A stretch of DNA of 64,000 nt from Bacillus albus. GTDB taxonomy: Bacteria; Bacillota; Bacilli; Bacillales; Bacillaceae_G. The stretch is taken from assembly GCF_001884185.1 (NCBI RefSeq), contig NZ_MAOE01000095.1, positions 38,570 to 102,569 of the forward strand, in the 5' to 3' direction. This document shows, one piece after another, positions 51,608 through 60,692 of the stretch. Each line of letters opens with the position of its first letter. Within the stretch, counting starts at the first letter, position 1. Made by a program: the position numbers and the translations under genes. Under the pieces are notes generated by a model. It was given only the letters and a program-made list of their open reading frames with translations. It searched no databases and was not told the origin of the DNA.

Positions 51608-52765
51608 ATGACTCAAAGCGCACCTGAATTTAAAGTTTTGCAAAGCATTGCATTTCTCGCTGTCGTTTTGCAAAGTTCGTTATTATATACAATGAATCAA
51701 GGAAATGTTTTACTTGAGCAATCCCTCATTATGGGCATGCTATTTAATCTTGCAAAATTTTCAGCACCTGCATTCATATTTATCGTTGGCTTTCACTTAA
51801 TTCGGCAATATACGAAGCAACTAGTATATAAAGAATATATTTCTGAAAAAGCGACACACTTACTCATTCCTTATTTCTTTTGGTCTATTCTTTATTTATT
51901 AACAACAAACGACCTTATTACATTACAAAGCGGAATAAAAAGTTTATTACTCGGAACAGCCGCGCCCCATCTTTGGTACGTTATTATGATGTTCCAAATT
52001 CATTTGTTGTTCCCTTTGCTGTGCACACTATTTTATTGGTTTCAAAAACGAACAGAAAATAAAAAAGACATATATAAATATATGACCATCTTTGCTTCTC
52101 TATATTTCCTCTTAATGTGGTATTCTTCTCACTACATTTTTAATGGAGAGAAATTGACTAGCTCAACCATTTTACATTATACAGACCGTTCCTTCTTCTT
52201 CTACTCATTCTATTTCGTCATGGGAGGAATCGCTGCTGTCGCACTAAAAACGTGGCGTACATTTGTCATGAAACATATCCCGCTTATTACAATACTATTT
52301 TTCATCTTATTTTTATTCATCAATTATGAGCTATTTAGTTTTTACGGAGCAAATTCGATTCATTTAACCGTTTCGACTTATTTAAAACCGTCTATGTTTT
52401 TATATATCGTATGCGAAATTATCATACTGTATGTGTTATCTATTATGATAGTACAGCGTCGTGGTTTCTTATATAAAACGTTACGTTTCATTGGAAATTA
52501 CACGTATGGTGCTTATTTAGCTCATTTATTCTTCTTGCAACTATGCACAAAACTTCTTTCCTTATTCACACTGCAAGAAAATACTATATTATATAGCTTA
52601 TTACTATTTGTATTAACGGCCATTACCTCTATTTCAACAATGGTCATTTGTAGCACAATACCATTTCACACTTGGATTACAGGTCCTTCTCCTACAACAA
52701 AGATGAAATGGACGAAGGTTGTATTCCGAAAAAATCATAGAAAACTATTCAAACCATATATTTGA
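51608..52765 (+). CDS. Acyltransferase 3 family membrane protein
   Basis: The 385-residue polytopic protein has about ten membrane helices, a domain of the acyltransferase-3 (OafA/WecH-like) family. Features include LIMGMLFNLAKFSAPAFIFI, LLIPYFFWSILYLL, PHLWYVIMMFQIHLLFPLL and FIGNYTYGAYLAHLFFLQL. Such enzymes transfer acetyl or succinyl groups to envelope sugars or lipids. The catalytic His of the usual R/H motif is not obvious, so the activity is uncertain. The ATG at 51608 has AAGGAG 9 nt upstream; earlier in-frame ATGs overlap that site. Confidence 0.82.
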   Translation: MTQSAPEFKVLQSIAFLAVVLQSSLLYTMNQGNVLLEQSLIMGMLFNLAKFSAPAFIFIVGFHLIRQYTKQLVYKEYISEKATHLLIPYFFWSILYLLTTNDLITLQSGIKSLLLGTAAPHLWYVIMMFQIHLLFPLLCTLFYWFQKRTENKKDIYKYMTIFASLYFLLMWYSSHYIFNGEKLTSSTILHYTDRSFFFYSFYFVMGGIAAVALKTWRTFVMKHIPLITILFFILFLFINYELFSFYGANSIHLTVSTYLKPSMFLYIVCEIIILYVLSIMIVQRRGFLYKTLRFIGNYTYGAYLAHLFFLQLCTKLLSLFTLQENTILYSLLLFVLTAITSISTMVICSTIPFHTWITGPSPTTKMKWTKVVFRKNHRKLFKPYI

Positions 52766-52805
52766 TATAATAATACGCATATAAAAAAGAAAGCGAGAGA
52801 CACCT

Positions 52806-53186
52806 ATGATTAATCAAGTTGGACAAATTATGCTATATGTAAATAACCAAGACGAAACAGTACAATTTTGGACAGAAAAAGTAGGATTCCAAATCATTGC
52901 GGAAGAAAATAACGGAAACGGATTCCGCTGGATTGAAATTGCACCGGCGAAAGATGCAGGAACAAGCATCGTCCTTCACGATAAAGCGTTAATTGCGAAG
53001 ATGCAACCTGAATTAAACTTAGGTACTCCTTCACTTATGTTCTTCTCTAATAACTTAGATCAACTATATAAAGATCTTTCTGAGAAAAACGTTACAGTTG
53101 GACAAGTTGTAGATTTACCTACTGGCAGAGCATTTAACTTTGCTGATAATGAAAATAATTACTTTGCGGTAATGGAACGCAAATAA
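52806..53186 (+). CDS. VOC-family (glyoxalase/bleomycin-resistance fold) protein
   Basis: The 126-residue single VOC domain begins QVGQIMLYVNNQDETVQFWT with EKVGFQIIAEE and ends PTGRAFNFADNENNYFAVME. The metal ligand pattern is partly kept: Gln near position 7 and Glu at the end. Family members include glyoxalase I, dioxygenases and drug-binding proteins; the reaction cannot be told. It follows the acyltransferase gene by 40 bp, with AAAGCGAGAG upstream, and shares a bidirectional terminator with the convergent YhgE gene. Confidence 0.88.
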   Translation: MINQVGQIMLYVNNQDETVQFWTEKVGFQIIAEENNGNGFRWIEIAPAKDAGTSIVLHDKALIAKMQPELNLGTPSLMFFSNNLDQLYKDLSEKNVTVGQVVDLPTGRAFNFADNENNYFAVMERK

Positions 53187-53187
53187 A

Positions 53188-53222
53188 AAAGAAGCTATCC
53201 GAAAAAACGGATAGCTTCTTTC
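53188..53222. terminator. Bidirectional terminator between VOC and YhgE genes
   Basis: AAAGAAGCTATCCG and CGGATAGCTTCTTT form a perfect 14-bp stem, T-rich on both strands. Confidence 0.93.
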
Positions 53223-53225
53223 ATT

Positions 53226-55226
53226 TTAAGAAACTTGTTCTGCATTCGTTTCCCTATGTTGTATATGACTCGTGATCCAAGCAACTCCGCCGGCAACAAC
53301 GAGATAACATAACAATATTAAAATTTGCATTTGTAATTGCGACCAATCTCCTAAAGAAATAACATCTTGTAATCCTCTAAGAGAATGAGACATTGGGAGA
53401 AACTGTCCAATTTTGCTAAGAACAGCTATGTTTAATTCTCCTGGGAAAGTACCCCCGCTCGTCGCTAATTGCAGGACAAGAAGCGTTACTGCTAAAAACT
53501 TTCCAACAAGACCAAATACTGTGACTAACATAAGAATAAATGTCATGAACGTAAAGGAAATAACAATACTTGATAAAATAAAAAGTGGCACACTTGCGAC
53601 TTCTAATTTCATAACTCCTAGCACAACTACATCTACAAGTAATGCTTGAATCAGTCCAATTAAGTATACCAATCCTAATTTATTAATAAAGTGTACCGTT
53701 CCGCTTACCTTCATATTTTGTCTACGACCAAGCGGTAAAATATTCGATGCCATAATTCCGCCAACATAAAATGCAAGTGATAAGAAATATGGTGCAATAC
53801 CTGAACCGTAATTCGGCACATCAGAAACTGTCGACTTCACTAATTGAACCGGCTCTGAGAACATCGTATTACGTGCATCATCATTGCGAACATCCGCTAT
53901 CTTCTCTGCACCCTCTCCCAATTTCGTAGAAAGTTCTTTTGCGCCATCGTCAAGTTTAACAAGTCCGTTCGTTAACTGATCAGCACCGTGATTTAGCTCT
54001 GTTCCACCACTCGCAAGATGATTTACACCTTCTTGTAATGAAGTAAACCCACTTCCCCACTTCGTAAATCCATTAGCCAAATTCGATGCACCATCTGCAA
54101 TCTTTTTCGTTCCAGTAGTAGCCTCATTTAACTTAACTCCAAATGTATTCATGCCCTCTTCAACCTTATGCTGACCATCCGCAAGCTTCTGCGCACCTTG
54201 TGTCAATTGTTGTTGGCTATTATTTAAAGTACTTGTTGCTTTAGCTAGTCCATTAGACGTAGCAACAATTTTTTGAAAAGTGGGATCTTGCTGCATTTCT
54301 GGATGACTTTTCACGTACTCTTCTAATTGTTGTTTTATACTATTAGCTGCACCATCCACTTTTACTTGGCCTTCAGCAAGCTTCTCACTGCCGCTCACCC
54401 ATTCATTTGTACCAGCACTTAATTCACTAACTCCTGATTGTAACGTTTTTTCACCTTGCGTCAATAACTCCATCCCACTATGAAGTGATGTCGCTCCTTG
54501 GCTCAGCTCATTTGCTCCGCCAGTTAAGGCTGATTTGCTAGCAGCAAGTTTTTCACTTCCGTCTTTCACTTTTGATGCCCCGTCGCTTAAACGATGAATA
54601 CCATCTGCAAGCTGATTTGCCCCATTTCTTGCAGATGTCGTTCCTTCATGTAACTTCTCGGCACCACTACTTGCATCACTCAATCCTTGCGCTAAGTCTT
54701 GAAACTTTGAAAAGACACCTTCTGTATAAGATTTCGTAATACTATTTGAAATTTTTGTTTTCATATTTTCAACAGCTGTCGTTCCAATTTGAGCTGCTAC
54801 AAAGTTTTTGCCCGGATTTACTTTGTACTGAAGCTGCGCTGGCTCTGGTTTCTCATCCATAAGTGTACTTACCTTTTTAGAGAAATCCTCTGGAATTGTA
54901 ACAACCATATAATACTTATCTTCTTTTAACCCCTCATCAGCATTTTTTTTTGATACGAAATGAAAAGCTAGTTCCTTATTCTCTTTTAAATTTTCTACAA
55001 AATCGTCTCCTGCATGAATTGGTTTTTCATCCATCGCAGCACCCTTATCTAAATTTACAATCGCAACAGGTAATTTATCTAATTTCCCATACGGATCCCA
55101 GTATCCAGCTAAAAAGAATCCTGAATAAATTAAAGGAACGATTAATAAAAAAATTAAAGCGATACGTCCATGTTTATGGTGCCACATCGCTTTCCAATCT
55201 TTAAATATAAGTTGAATTCCATTCAT
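53226..55226 (-). CDS. YhgE/Pip-family membrane protein
   Basis: The 666-residue protein has one N-terminal helix (ALIFLLIVPLIYSGFFLAGY). A long extracytoplasmic region (about 45-470) of 7-residue-periodic GA.QL.DG..KL..G repeats follows, then five C-terminal helices (about 480-650). This is the YhgE/Pip architecture, related to phage infection protein and the type VII secretion component EsaA. The role in Bacillus is unknown; homologues are phage receptors or transport accessory proteins. The ATG at 55226 has AAGGAG 8 nt upstream. A LysR regulator is divergent 135 bp away and probably controls it. Confidence 0.9.
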   Translation of the reverse strand: MNGIQLIFKDWKAMWHHKHGRIALIFLLIVPLIYSGFFLAGYWDPYGKLDKLPVAIVNLDKGAAMDEKPIHAGDDFVENLKENKELAFHFVSKKNADEGLKEDKYYMVVTIPEDFSKKVSTLMDEKPEPAQLQYKVNPGKNFVAAQIGTTAVENMKTKISNSITKSYTEGVFSKFQDLAQGLSDASSGAEKLHEGTTSARNGANQLADGIHRLSDGASKVKDGSEKLAASKSALTGGANELSQGATSLHSGMELLTQGEKTLQSGVSELSAGTNEWVSGSEKLAEGQVKVDGAANSIKQQLEEYVKSHPEMQQDPTFQKIVATSNGLAKATSTLNNSQQQLTQGAQKLADGQHKVEEGMNTFGVKLNEATTGTKKIADGASNLANGFTKWGSGFTSLQEGVNHLASGGTELNHGADQLTNGLVKLDDGAKELSTKLGEGAEKIADVRNDDARNTMFSEPVQLVKSTVSDVPNYGSGIAPYFLSLAFYVGGIMASNILPLGRRQNMKVSGTVHFINKLGLVYLIGLIQALLVDVVVLGVMKLEVASVPLFILSSIVISFTFMTFILMLVTVFGLVGKFLAVTLLVLQLATSGGTFPGELNIAVLSKIGQFLPMSHSLRGLQDVISLGDWSQLQMQILILLCYLVVAGGVAWITSHIQHRETNAEQVS

Positions 55227-55361
55227 GAAACATACTCCTTCTCCTAATTTCACAACATTACAATGGTTTAACAGATTTACTATACACGCCACTTTTCATA
55301 CTGTATAATACATCTTTAATTATCAATTCATTCCTTTTGGTCTATAGAAAGGAGAGTCAAA

Positions 55362-56246
55362 ATGGAACTTCTTCAACTAAAATACTTTCAGACAGTCGCA
55401 CGATTAGAACATATGACAAAAGCAGCTGAGGAATTGCATATCGCACAACCTTCGCTCAGCAAAACAATCGCTAGATTAGAAAAAGACTTAGGCGTCCCGC
55501 TATTTGATCGCCAAGGTCGACAGATTACATTAAACTCTTTTGGGAAAGTATTTTTAAAACGAGTAGAGCGCATTTTTCATGAATTAAGTGAAGGGGAACG
55601 AGAAATTAAAGATTTAGCTGAATTACAACAAAGCTCTATTACACTGGCAGTTTCTATTCCGAGGATATTACCAGAACTACTCGGTTCTTTTTTACTAGAA
55701 CATCCTAACGTTCGATTCCAACAGTTTCTCGCATCTACCCCTTCTATGAAACGACAACTAGATAATATAGAAATTGATTTTTGTATTTCTTCTGTGCCAA
55801 TTGAAGGCGAGGAAATTATGTGGGAACCACTTATTACAGAAGAAATTTTCTTAGTCGTCCCTTCAGGTCATCGTTTATCAAGACGCAGCAGTATCCATCT
55901 GCATGAAGTAAAAGACGAACCGTTTATTAGTATGAACACCGGTTACGGATTTCGGCACTTAACAGATGAATTTTGCAAGAAAGCTGGCTTCACTCCGCAT
56001 ATCGCTTTTGAAGTAGATGAACCAACCGTAATTAGTGACCTAATTAAACAAGGTCTCGGCATCGCTTTCGTCCCAAGTTTAACTTTATTAAAAAACTCTA
56101 CTTTAGCATTAAATAAGTTACGTATTATTGAACCGAATTGCGAGCGAACTATTGGCTTAAGTTGGTCGAAAAAACGCTATTTATCGAAAACTGCTCAGCA
56201 ATTTCGTGAATTCGTGATTAACTACTTCTCTAATATTAAGACGTAA
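55362..56246 (+). CDS. LysR-family transcriptional regulator
   Basis: The 294-residue regulator opens MELLQLKYFQTVARLEHMTK with HTH AAEELHIAQPSLSKTIARLE (residues 20-40). An effector-binding domain follows (about 90-290), including SIPRILPELLGSFLLEHPNV and DLIKQGLGIAFVPSL. It resembles the CbbR/YofA-like general LysR branch, and the ligand is unknown. It is divergent from the YhgE gene with AAAGGAGAG before the start; binding in the 135-bp gap is the likely mode of control. Confidence 0.92.
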   Translation: MELLQLKYFQTVARLEHMTKAAEELHIAQPSLSKTIARLEKDLGVPLFDRQGRQITLNSFGKVFLKRVERIFHELSEGEREIKDLAELQQSSITLAVSIPRILPELLGSFLLEHPNVRFQQFLASTPSMKRQLDNIEIDFCISSVPIEGEEIMWEPLITEEIFLVVPSGHRLSRRSSIHLHEVKDEPFISMNTGYGFRHLTDEFCKKAGFTPHIAFEVDEPTVISDLIKQGLGIAFVPSLTLLKNSTLALNKLRIIEPNCERTIGLSWSKKRYLSKTAQQFREFVINYFSNIKT

Positions 56247-56270
56247 AATTATATCGATAAATAACGATAC

Positions 56271-56312
56271 AAATAGAAGGTGCCTCCTCAAAAGGATAGC
56301 ACCTTCTATTTC
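56271..56312. terminator. Bidirectional terminator
   Basis: AATAGAAGGTGC and GCACCTTCTATT form a perfect 12-bp stem with a 15-nt loop; it overlaps the stop of the gene ending at 56306 and also follows the LysR gene. Confidence 0.9.
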
Positions 56313-57400
56313 TTACTCTTCTCCAATTCCATTTCCGCTAAAAGTGGCAATACGTTATCAAAAATATGCGTATTATTATTTTCGCCTGTTACGTACCCAC
56401 CATAATATCTACTAAATATATTGTCATTGCGGAATGTGACCATATGATCATATAATTCCTTTGCAAACTTTGTATCGCCTGTTTGTAGTACGTACATAAT
56501 CGTTAAACCGTAAGCGGCTGGTGATTCATAATTCACAGTTTGTTTTCCCGTTTCTAAATTGTAACGACCGTATAGCTTTCCATCCTCTTGGAATTTCTTC
56601 TTTATAAATTCCAAATAAGCATCTGATGAAAGCCCACCTAAACTCCGGTGATAGGCAACGTATGATTGGTCGATTATATTCACTTCTTTGTCGTATGTAA
56701 ATGTACCATCTGCTTTATACTCTTTCGGGAATGCCCAGCCATGCCTTGGGTAATCCGCTAAAAATTGAACGACTTCCTGATAGTGCTGATCAGAAACTTT
56801 GCCGTACTTCTTCATATAAGAGAATGCGTGCGGATTTAAGTATGATGTCGTTGCAAAATTATTTTGTTTTCCTGCATCTGCATCATAATAATCAACGTAA
56901 TAATTATCTTTCTTATTATAACGAATTACAGCATCACTCAATTGATCTGCCAAGTTTTTATAACGCTCTTCCTTATACATTTCATAAGCACGATATAATT
57001 GCTCTATCATACGAAGATCATCTATAAGCGCATTGGTAGCCGACTGTATTTCTCCCTTTTCAGAGATTTTCCATACAACGATTTGATCCTTATGTACAAA
57101 GTTATTTTGAATAACCTTAACTTGTTCATCGAATAACGCTTGATCGTCTTTATCGAGTGTATATTGTAGCCATAATCCTGCTGATTCTGATAAAGCTTCA
57201 CGGCCCTTCGCTTCACCCGTTCCTGCCTTTGTATCCGCTAAACGATATGTGGCAAGCGTCCCATTTTCATTCACCATATGTCTCAAAATAAAATGTTCTG
57301 TACGGTTTCCTTGTATAGCTGACCAAAATACAATTCCGCCTAAAGCGATTAAGAGAACAACTCCAACCCCTATATATAAACGTTTCCGCAATCCTTTCAC
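56306..57400 (-). CDS. Membrane-anchored putative glycosidase (six-hairpin fold)
   Basis: I recognise the fold rather than the family. A single N-terminal anchor (RLYIGVGVVLLIALGGIVFW) precedes about 330 extracellular residues whose helix-helix pattern resembles GH8-type six-hairpin glycosidases. ESAGLWLQYTLDKDDQALFD, ATNALIDDLRMIEQLYRAYE, YLNPHAFSYM and PRHGWAFPKEY recur at spacings typical of that toroid. The ALIDD segment sits where GH8 enzymes have their catalytic Asp. The substrate is unknown. The start ATG at 57400 has GGGAGGTGA upstream, and a perfect 16-bp dyad lies 8 bp before it. Confidence 0.75.
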   Translation of the reverse strand: MKGLRKRLYIGVGVVLLIALGGIVFWSAIQGNRTEHFILRHMVNENGTLATYRLADTKAGTGEAKGREALSESAGLWLQYTLDKDDQALFDEQVKVIQNNFVHKDQIVVWKISEKGEIQSATNALIDDLRMIEQLYRAYEMYKEERYKNLADQLSDAVIRYNKKDNYYVDYYDADAGKQNNFATTSYLNPHAFSYMKKYGKVSDQHYQEVVQFLADYPRHGWAFPKEYKADGTFTYDKEVNIIDQSYVAYHRSLGGLSSDAYLEFIKKKFQEDGKLYGRYNLETGKQTVNYESPAAYGLTIMYVLQTGDTKFAKELYDHMVTFRNDNIFSRYYGGYVTGENNNTHIFDNVLPLLAEMELEKSKK

Positions 57401-57407
57401 CTCCCTA

Positions 57408-57423
57408 TTAAGGCTAACCTTAA
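57408..57423 (-). promoter_or_regulatory. 16-bp dyad next to the glycosidase-like gene start
   Basis: TTAAGG-CTAA-CCTTAA is an inverted repeat overlapping the 5' leader, next to the ribosome site. It resembles the core of DtxR-type boxes (AGGTTAGCCT) but lacks their full length. A repressor binding here would block expression. Confidence 0.4.
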
Positions 57424-57446
57424 TTTTACCAGAACATACACAAATT

Positions 57447-57475
57447 TAAAAAAGACAATCTATTAGATTGTCTCC
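57447..57475 (-). terminator. Terminator of the 49-aa gene
   Basis: GAGACAATCT-AAT-AGATTGTCTTTTTT on the minus strand, 8 bp after the stop of the small gene at 57483. Confidence 0.88.
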
Positions 57476-57482
57476 CGTTCCT

Positions 57483-57632
57483 CTATCCCTCACAAGCCTC
57501 TTTAGAAGGTCTATATAGCGATGCCACAAGTCGATCATATTCACGACGCGTAATCTCTTTATTATACAGCTTCAATAATAAATCTCTATGCTCTTTTGAA
57601 AATGCCATCTTTTTAATGACTTCAGGATACAT
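57483..57632 (-). CDS. Small SHOCT-like protein (49 aa)
   Basis: A 49-codon frame starts with an ATG at 57632, has GAGAGG 7 nt upstream and is followed by its own terminator, so it is probably real. It reads MYPEVIKKMAFSKEHRDLLL then KLYNKEITRREYDRLVASLY, ending in a Cys-containing tail. The LLKLYNKEITRREYDRL helix pair resembles the SHOCT short C-terminal domain (LxxLYxxGxIxxxEFxxxK). The function is unknown; it lies alone between the glycosidase-like gene and cydA. Confidence 0.72.
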   Translation of the reverse strand: MYPEVIKKMAFSKEHRDLLLKLYNKEITRREYDRLVASLYRPSKEACEG

Positions 57633-57886
57633 AAAACATCCTCTCCATTTCACATAAACTTCTTCACCCTGGAAAAACAGAACTTATGTTCGCATAAAAG
57701 ATTATAAAATATTCCTTCCTAAAAAACAAACAAAATATTATTAAACATTAACTTCTTTCTATTCATAATATTCAAACATTATATTACCATATCCACTTTT
57801 TAAATACACATATATTTTTGGTAGTTTTTTGAATAAATCTTCCAATTCAATCAGAAAATAATGGCAAAAAGAAGAGGAGTTTACAT

Positions 57887-59242
57887 ATGGATACGGTAAC
57901 ATTAGCAAGAGCATTTTTCGGTTCTTCATTAGCATTCCACATTATCTTTGCAACACTTGGTGTGGGACTTTCATTAATGATTTTTATAAGTGAAATACTC
58001 TATCACTGGAAGAAAGATTCCGACTACGCCATTATGGCGAAAAGATGGACGAAAGCGTTCGCCATCCTTCTCGGTGTAGCAATTCCAACTGGAACAATCG
58101 TTGGTGTACAAATCTCACTTCTTTGGCCTGGTTTTGCCAAAATTGTTGGACAGGTTATCTCTGTTCCCTTTCAAATTGAGATTTTCGCCTTCTTTTTAGA
58201 GGCTTTGTTCATGTCCATTTATGTATATGCTGCTGACAAACTACCTCCATTCATGAGATTAATCTCGCTATTCTTCGTCATGATTGGTGCCACTGCATCT
58301 GCCGTGCTTATTACATCAGCAAATACATGGATGAATACACCCGCGGGCTTTTCAATGGGGCCAGATGGATCAGTTTTTAACGTTGATCCGTGGAAGGCTT
58401 TCTTTAATCCCAGTTTTGGCACAAGCGCATTCCACGTTGTCATTACAGCCTATGCAACTGGAGCTGCCGTCATTGCCTCTATCGCCGGATTTAAATTATT
58501 AAAGAAGAATTTAAGTGAACGTGAAATGGCGTACCATAAAAAGGGGCTGCTGTTAGGACTCGTCGTGACATTTATTACAGGTGCTACGATGTGGCTTTCG
58601 GGACACGAATCGGCAATTGCCTTACATAAGCATTCCCCGGAAAAACTTGCATCTGCTGAAGCTTTATTTGAAACGACATCACATGCACCGTTATCGATTG
58701 GCGGCGTTGTGGATCCTAACACACTTGAACTAAACTATGCACTAGAAATTCCGAACATGCTTAGCCTACTAGTGGGACTAGACCCTAGCACCGTCGTAAA
58801 GGGACTAAATGAATTCCCACAAGAAACATGGCCACCATTTTACACTCATACACTATTCAACTTAATGGTCGGCACCGCTGCCTTCACCTTTGCAGTTGCA
58901 GCAATTGCTCTCTTATATTGGTACTTTGTTTACCGAAAAAAAGGAACAGAATTACCGAAGTGGCTTCTTTGGGGAGCGGCCGCATGTGGACCAATTATGA
59001 TGCTCGGCATTGAATTTGGATGGATTTTTAGCTGTAGCGGTCGTCAACCGTGGACCATTTATGGTATGCAACGTACAGTCGACGCTTCTACACGCGCTGA
59101 CTTTGTCGGTCCTTTATTTATTCTATTCATCATCTTATATATTGGACTCGGTATTTTAACTGTTTTTGTACTGCGGACATTCTTTAAGAGACATCCGCTT
59201 ACAAATGATTTACATCACGAAGGAGGCGATTCTCGTGCATGA
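57887..59242 (+). CDS. cydA: Cytochrome bd-type quinol oxidase subunit I (YthA-like)
   Basis: The 451-residue membrane protein reduces O2 with electrons from menaquinol. Visible motifs are the haem ligand His in SLAFHIIFATLGVGL, GTIVGVQISLLWPGF, the second His in GTSAFHVVITAYATGAA, and GRQPWTIYGMQRT near the haem b558 Met ligand. The Q-loop is short, as in the cyanide-insensitive/YthA branch rather than the E. coli long-loop type, so YthA is the nearer relative. The subunit II gene overlaps by 8 nt. Promoter control was not resolved in the 254 bp upstream. Confidence 0.93.
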   Translation: MDTVTLARAFFGSSLAFHIIFATLGVGLSLMIFISEILYHWKKDSDYAIMAKRWTKAFAILLGVAIPTGTIVGVQISLLWPGFAKIVGQVISVPFQIEIFAFFLEALFMSIYVYAADKLPPFMRLISLFFVMIGATASAVLITSANTWMNTPAGFSMGPDGSVFNVDPWKAFFNPSFGTSAFHVVITAYATGAAVIASIAGFKLLKKNLSEREMAYHKKGLLLGLVVTFITGATMWLSGHESAIALHKHSPEKLASAEALFETTSHAPLSIGGVVDPNTLELNYALEIPNMLSLLVGLDPSTVVKGLNEFPQETWPPFYTHTLFNLMVGTAAFTFAVAAIALLYWYFVYRKKGTELPKWLLWGAAACGPIMMLGIEFGWIFSCSGRQPWTIYGMQRTVDASTRADFVGPLFILFIILYIGLGILTVFVLRTFFKRHPLTNDLHHEGGDSRA

Positions 59243-60260
59243 GGAAAGTATTGCAATCATCATCTTGTGGGCTCTTATTTTCGTATACAGCATATTAGGG
59301 TCTATCGATTTTGGAGCAGGTTTTTGGGGCATGGTATACGCAAAACATCCAACAATCGCTGCCAAGCTTGCCAACCGATACTTATCACCAACTTGGGAAG
59401 TAACAAATACATTTCTCGTCTTTGTCGTTGTCGCTTTTCTCGGTTTCTTCCCAAAAGCCGCTTTCACCCTTGCGACAGTAATGTTTGTACCAGTTATGTT
59501 AATTTTGATACTTATTGCAATTCGCAGTACATTCATGGTATTTGCTTACTCTGTGCCAAAATATCAGTACCTTCTTCGGGTTATTTCAGGTATTACTGGG
59601 CTCTTAATCCCAGCCTTATTAATTACCGTTTTACCTGTTACAGAGGGAGCTTATATTACAATGTCTGAAGGAAAAGAAGTACTACTGTATGGGAAACTTC
59701 TTTCTAGCCGGGTTATTTATTGCTATATGCTCTTCGGACTAACTTCGGAACTATTTCTCTCTTCTCTCTTTCTTGCTGACTTTGCAAGAGAACAAGGTTC
59801 AGAAGATTCGTATAGAGTTTATCGAAGAAACGCCATCATCCTTGGTCCTGCAACACTCGTTACTGCGATTATCGCCCTCGTTGTAATGGACCCGGAAACA
59901 CACTGGCTTATGCAAGGACTCATAAAGCAATTCCCATGGTTTACAGTTTCTATCGCTTTATTCGTGATCGGATATTCATCTCTTTGGTGGACAAACAAGA
60001 AGTATGACTCACTAGGATACCCTCGCATTGCCGTTTTAGCAGTCGTCGCTCAATATGCATTTGCAAGTTACGCTTACGGTGTCGCTCATTTACCGTATAT
60101 TATTTATCCTGATGTAACTGTATTTACAAGCTTTACAACGCCAGAAACATTCTATGCATTACTTATTCTATATGCAATTGGGATTGCAATTTTATTACCA
60201 GGATTTATTTTCTTCTGGAATTTATTCTTGAAAGATCGAACTTTTTTGAAGGAAAAATAA
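59235..60260 (+). CDS. cydB: Cytochrome bd-type quinol oxidase subunit II (YthB-like)
   Basis: The 341-residue protein has about eight or nine membrane helices and the subunit II opening SIAIIILWALIFVYSILGSI-DFGAGFW. SPTWEVTNTFLVFVVVAFLG follows. It pairs with subunit I to hold the haems. It starts with GTG at 59235, preceded by AAGGAGG at 8 nt, and overlaps the subunit I stop by 8 nt, implying coupled translation. The open frame extends further upstream inside cydA but without a ribosome site. Confidence 0.92.
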   Translation: MHEESIAIIILWALIFVYSILGSIDFGAGFWGMVYAKHPTIAAKLANRYLSPTWEVTNTFLVFVVVAFLGFFPKAAFTLATVMFVPVMLILILIAIRSTFMVFAYSVPKYQYLLRVISGITGLLIPALLITVLPVTEGAYITMSEGKEVLLYGKLLSSRVIYCYMLFGLTSELFLSSLFLADFAREQGSEDSYRVYRRNAIILGPATLVTAIIALVVMDPETHWLMQGLIKQFPWFTVSIALFVIGYSSLWWTNKKYDSLGYPRIAVLAVVAQYAFASYAYGVAHLPYIIYPDVTVFTSFTTPETFYALLILYAIGIAILLPGFIFFWNLFLKDRTFLKEK

Positions 60261-60265
60261 TATAA

Positions 60266-60314
60266 CCTTGGAGTCTGTTCCAAAAGGTATTTTGGGATGG
60301 GCTCCTTTTGTCAT
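60266..60314 (+). terminator. Terminator of the cydAB operon
   Basis: GGAGTCTGTTCCAAAA and TTTTGGGATGGGCTCC pair through several G-U pairs, followed by TTTTGT; long 16-bp stem. Confidence 0.8.
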
Positions 60315-60317
60315 GTT

Positions 60318-60492
60318 TTGTCGATAAGTCGATATATTTTAAAAATCGCTGATATATTTTAAGTTGCGTCGATATATTTCAATAATCGCTGATATATTTT
60401 AAGTTGCGCCGATATATTTCAATAATCGCTGATATATTTTAAGTTACACCGATATATCTCCATAATCGCCCATATAAATTTCATTTACTATC
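60318..60492 (+). repeat. Modular intergenic repeat, copy D (8 units)
   Basis: It begins TGTCGATAAGTCGATATATT, then alternates AAATCGCTGATATATTTT and AAGTTGCGYCGATATATTTC blocks. It ends CGCCCATATAAATTTCATTT-ACTA, nearly the same end as copy B. It occupies most of the 432 bp between cydB and the ArsB-like gene; the remaining 200 bp is unremarkable and should carry the next promoter. Confidence 0.85.
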
Positions 60493-60692
60493 TTACTGTC
60501 CCAACTAATTTATAGACTCCTCTCATCATAGTTATTTCACTATTCGTGACAGTTGTCCTTTCGCTTGAAAAACACATATTCACTTTATTCCATTATATGT
60601 CTAGTTCTTCCTATTTTTTGTTGAATATACTATCAATATAAACTTGAGACAAGCTACATTTATTCAAGGGAAAATAGAAAGGTAGGCAAAAT

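Noticed and set aside
60318-60492. Alternating blocks considered as CRISPR repeats and spacers
   Set aside because: Both block types recur; there are no unique spacers, no leader and no cas genes.
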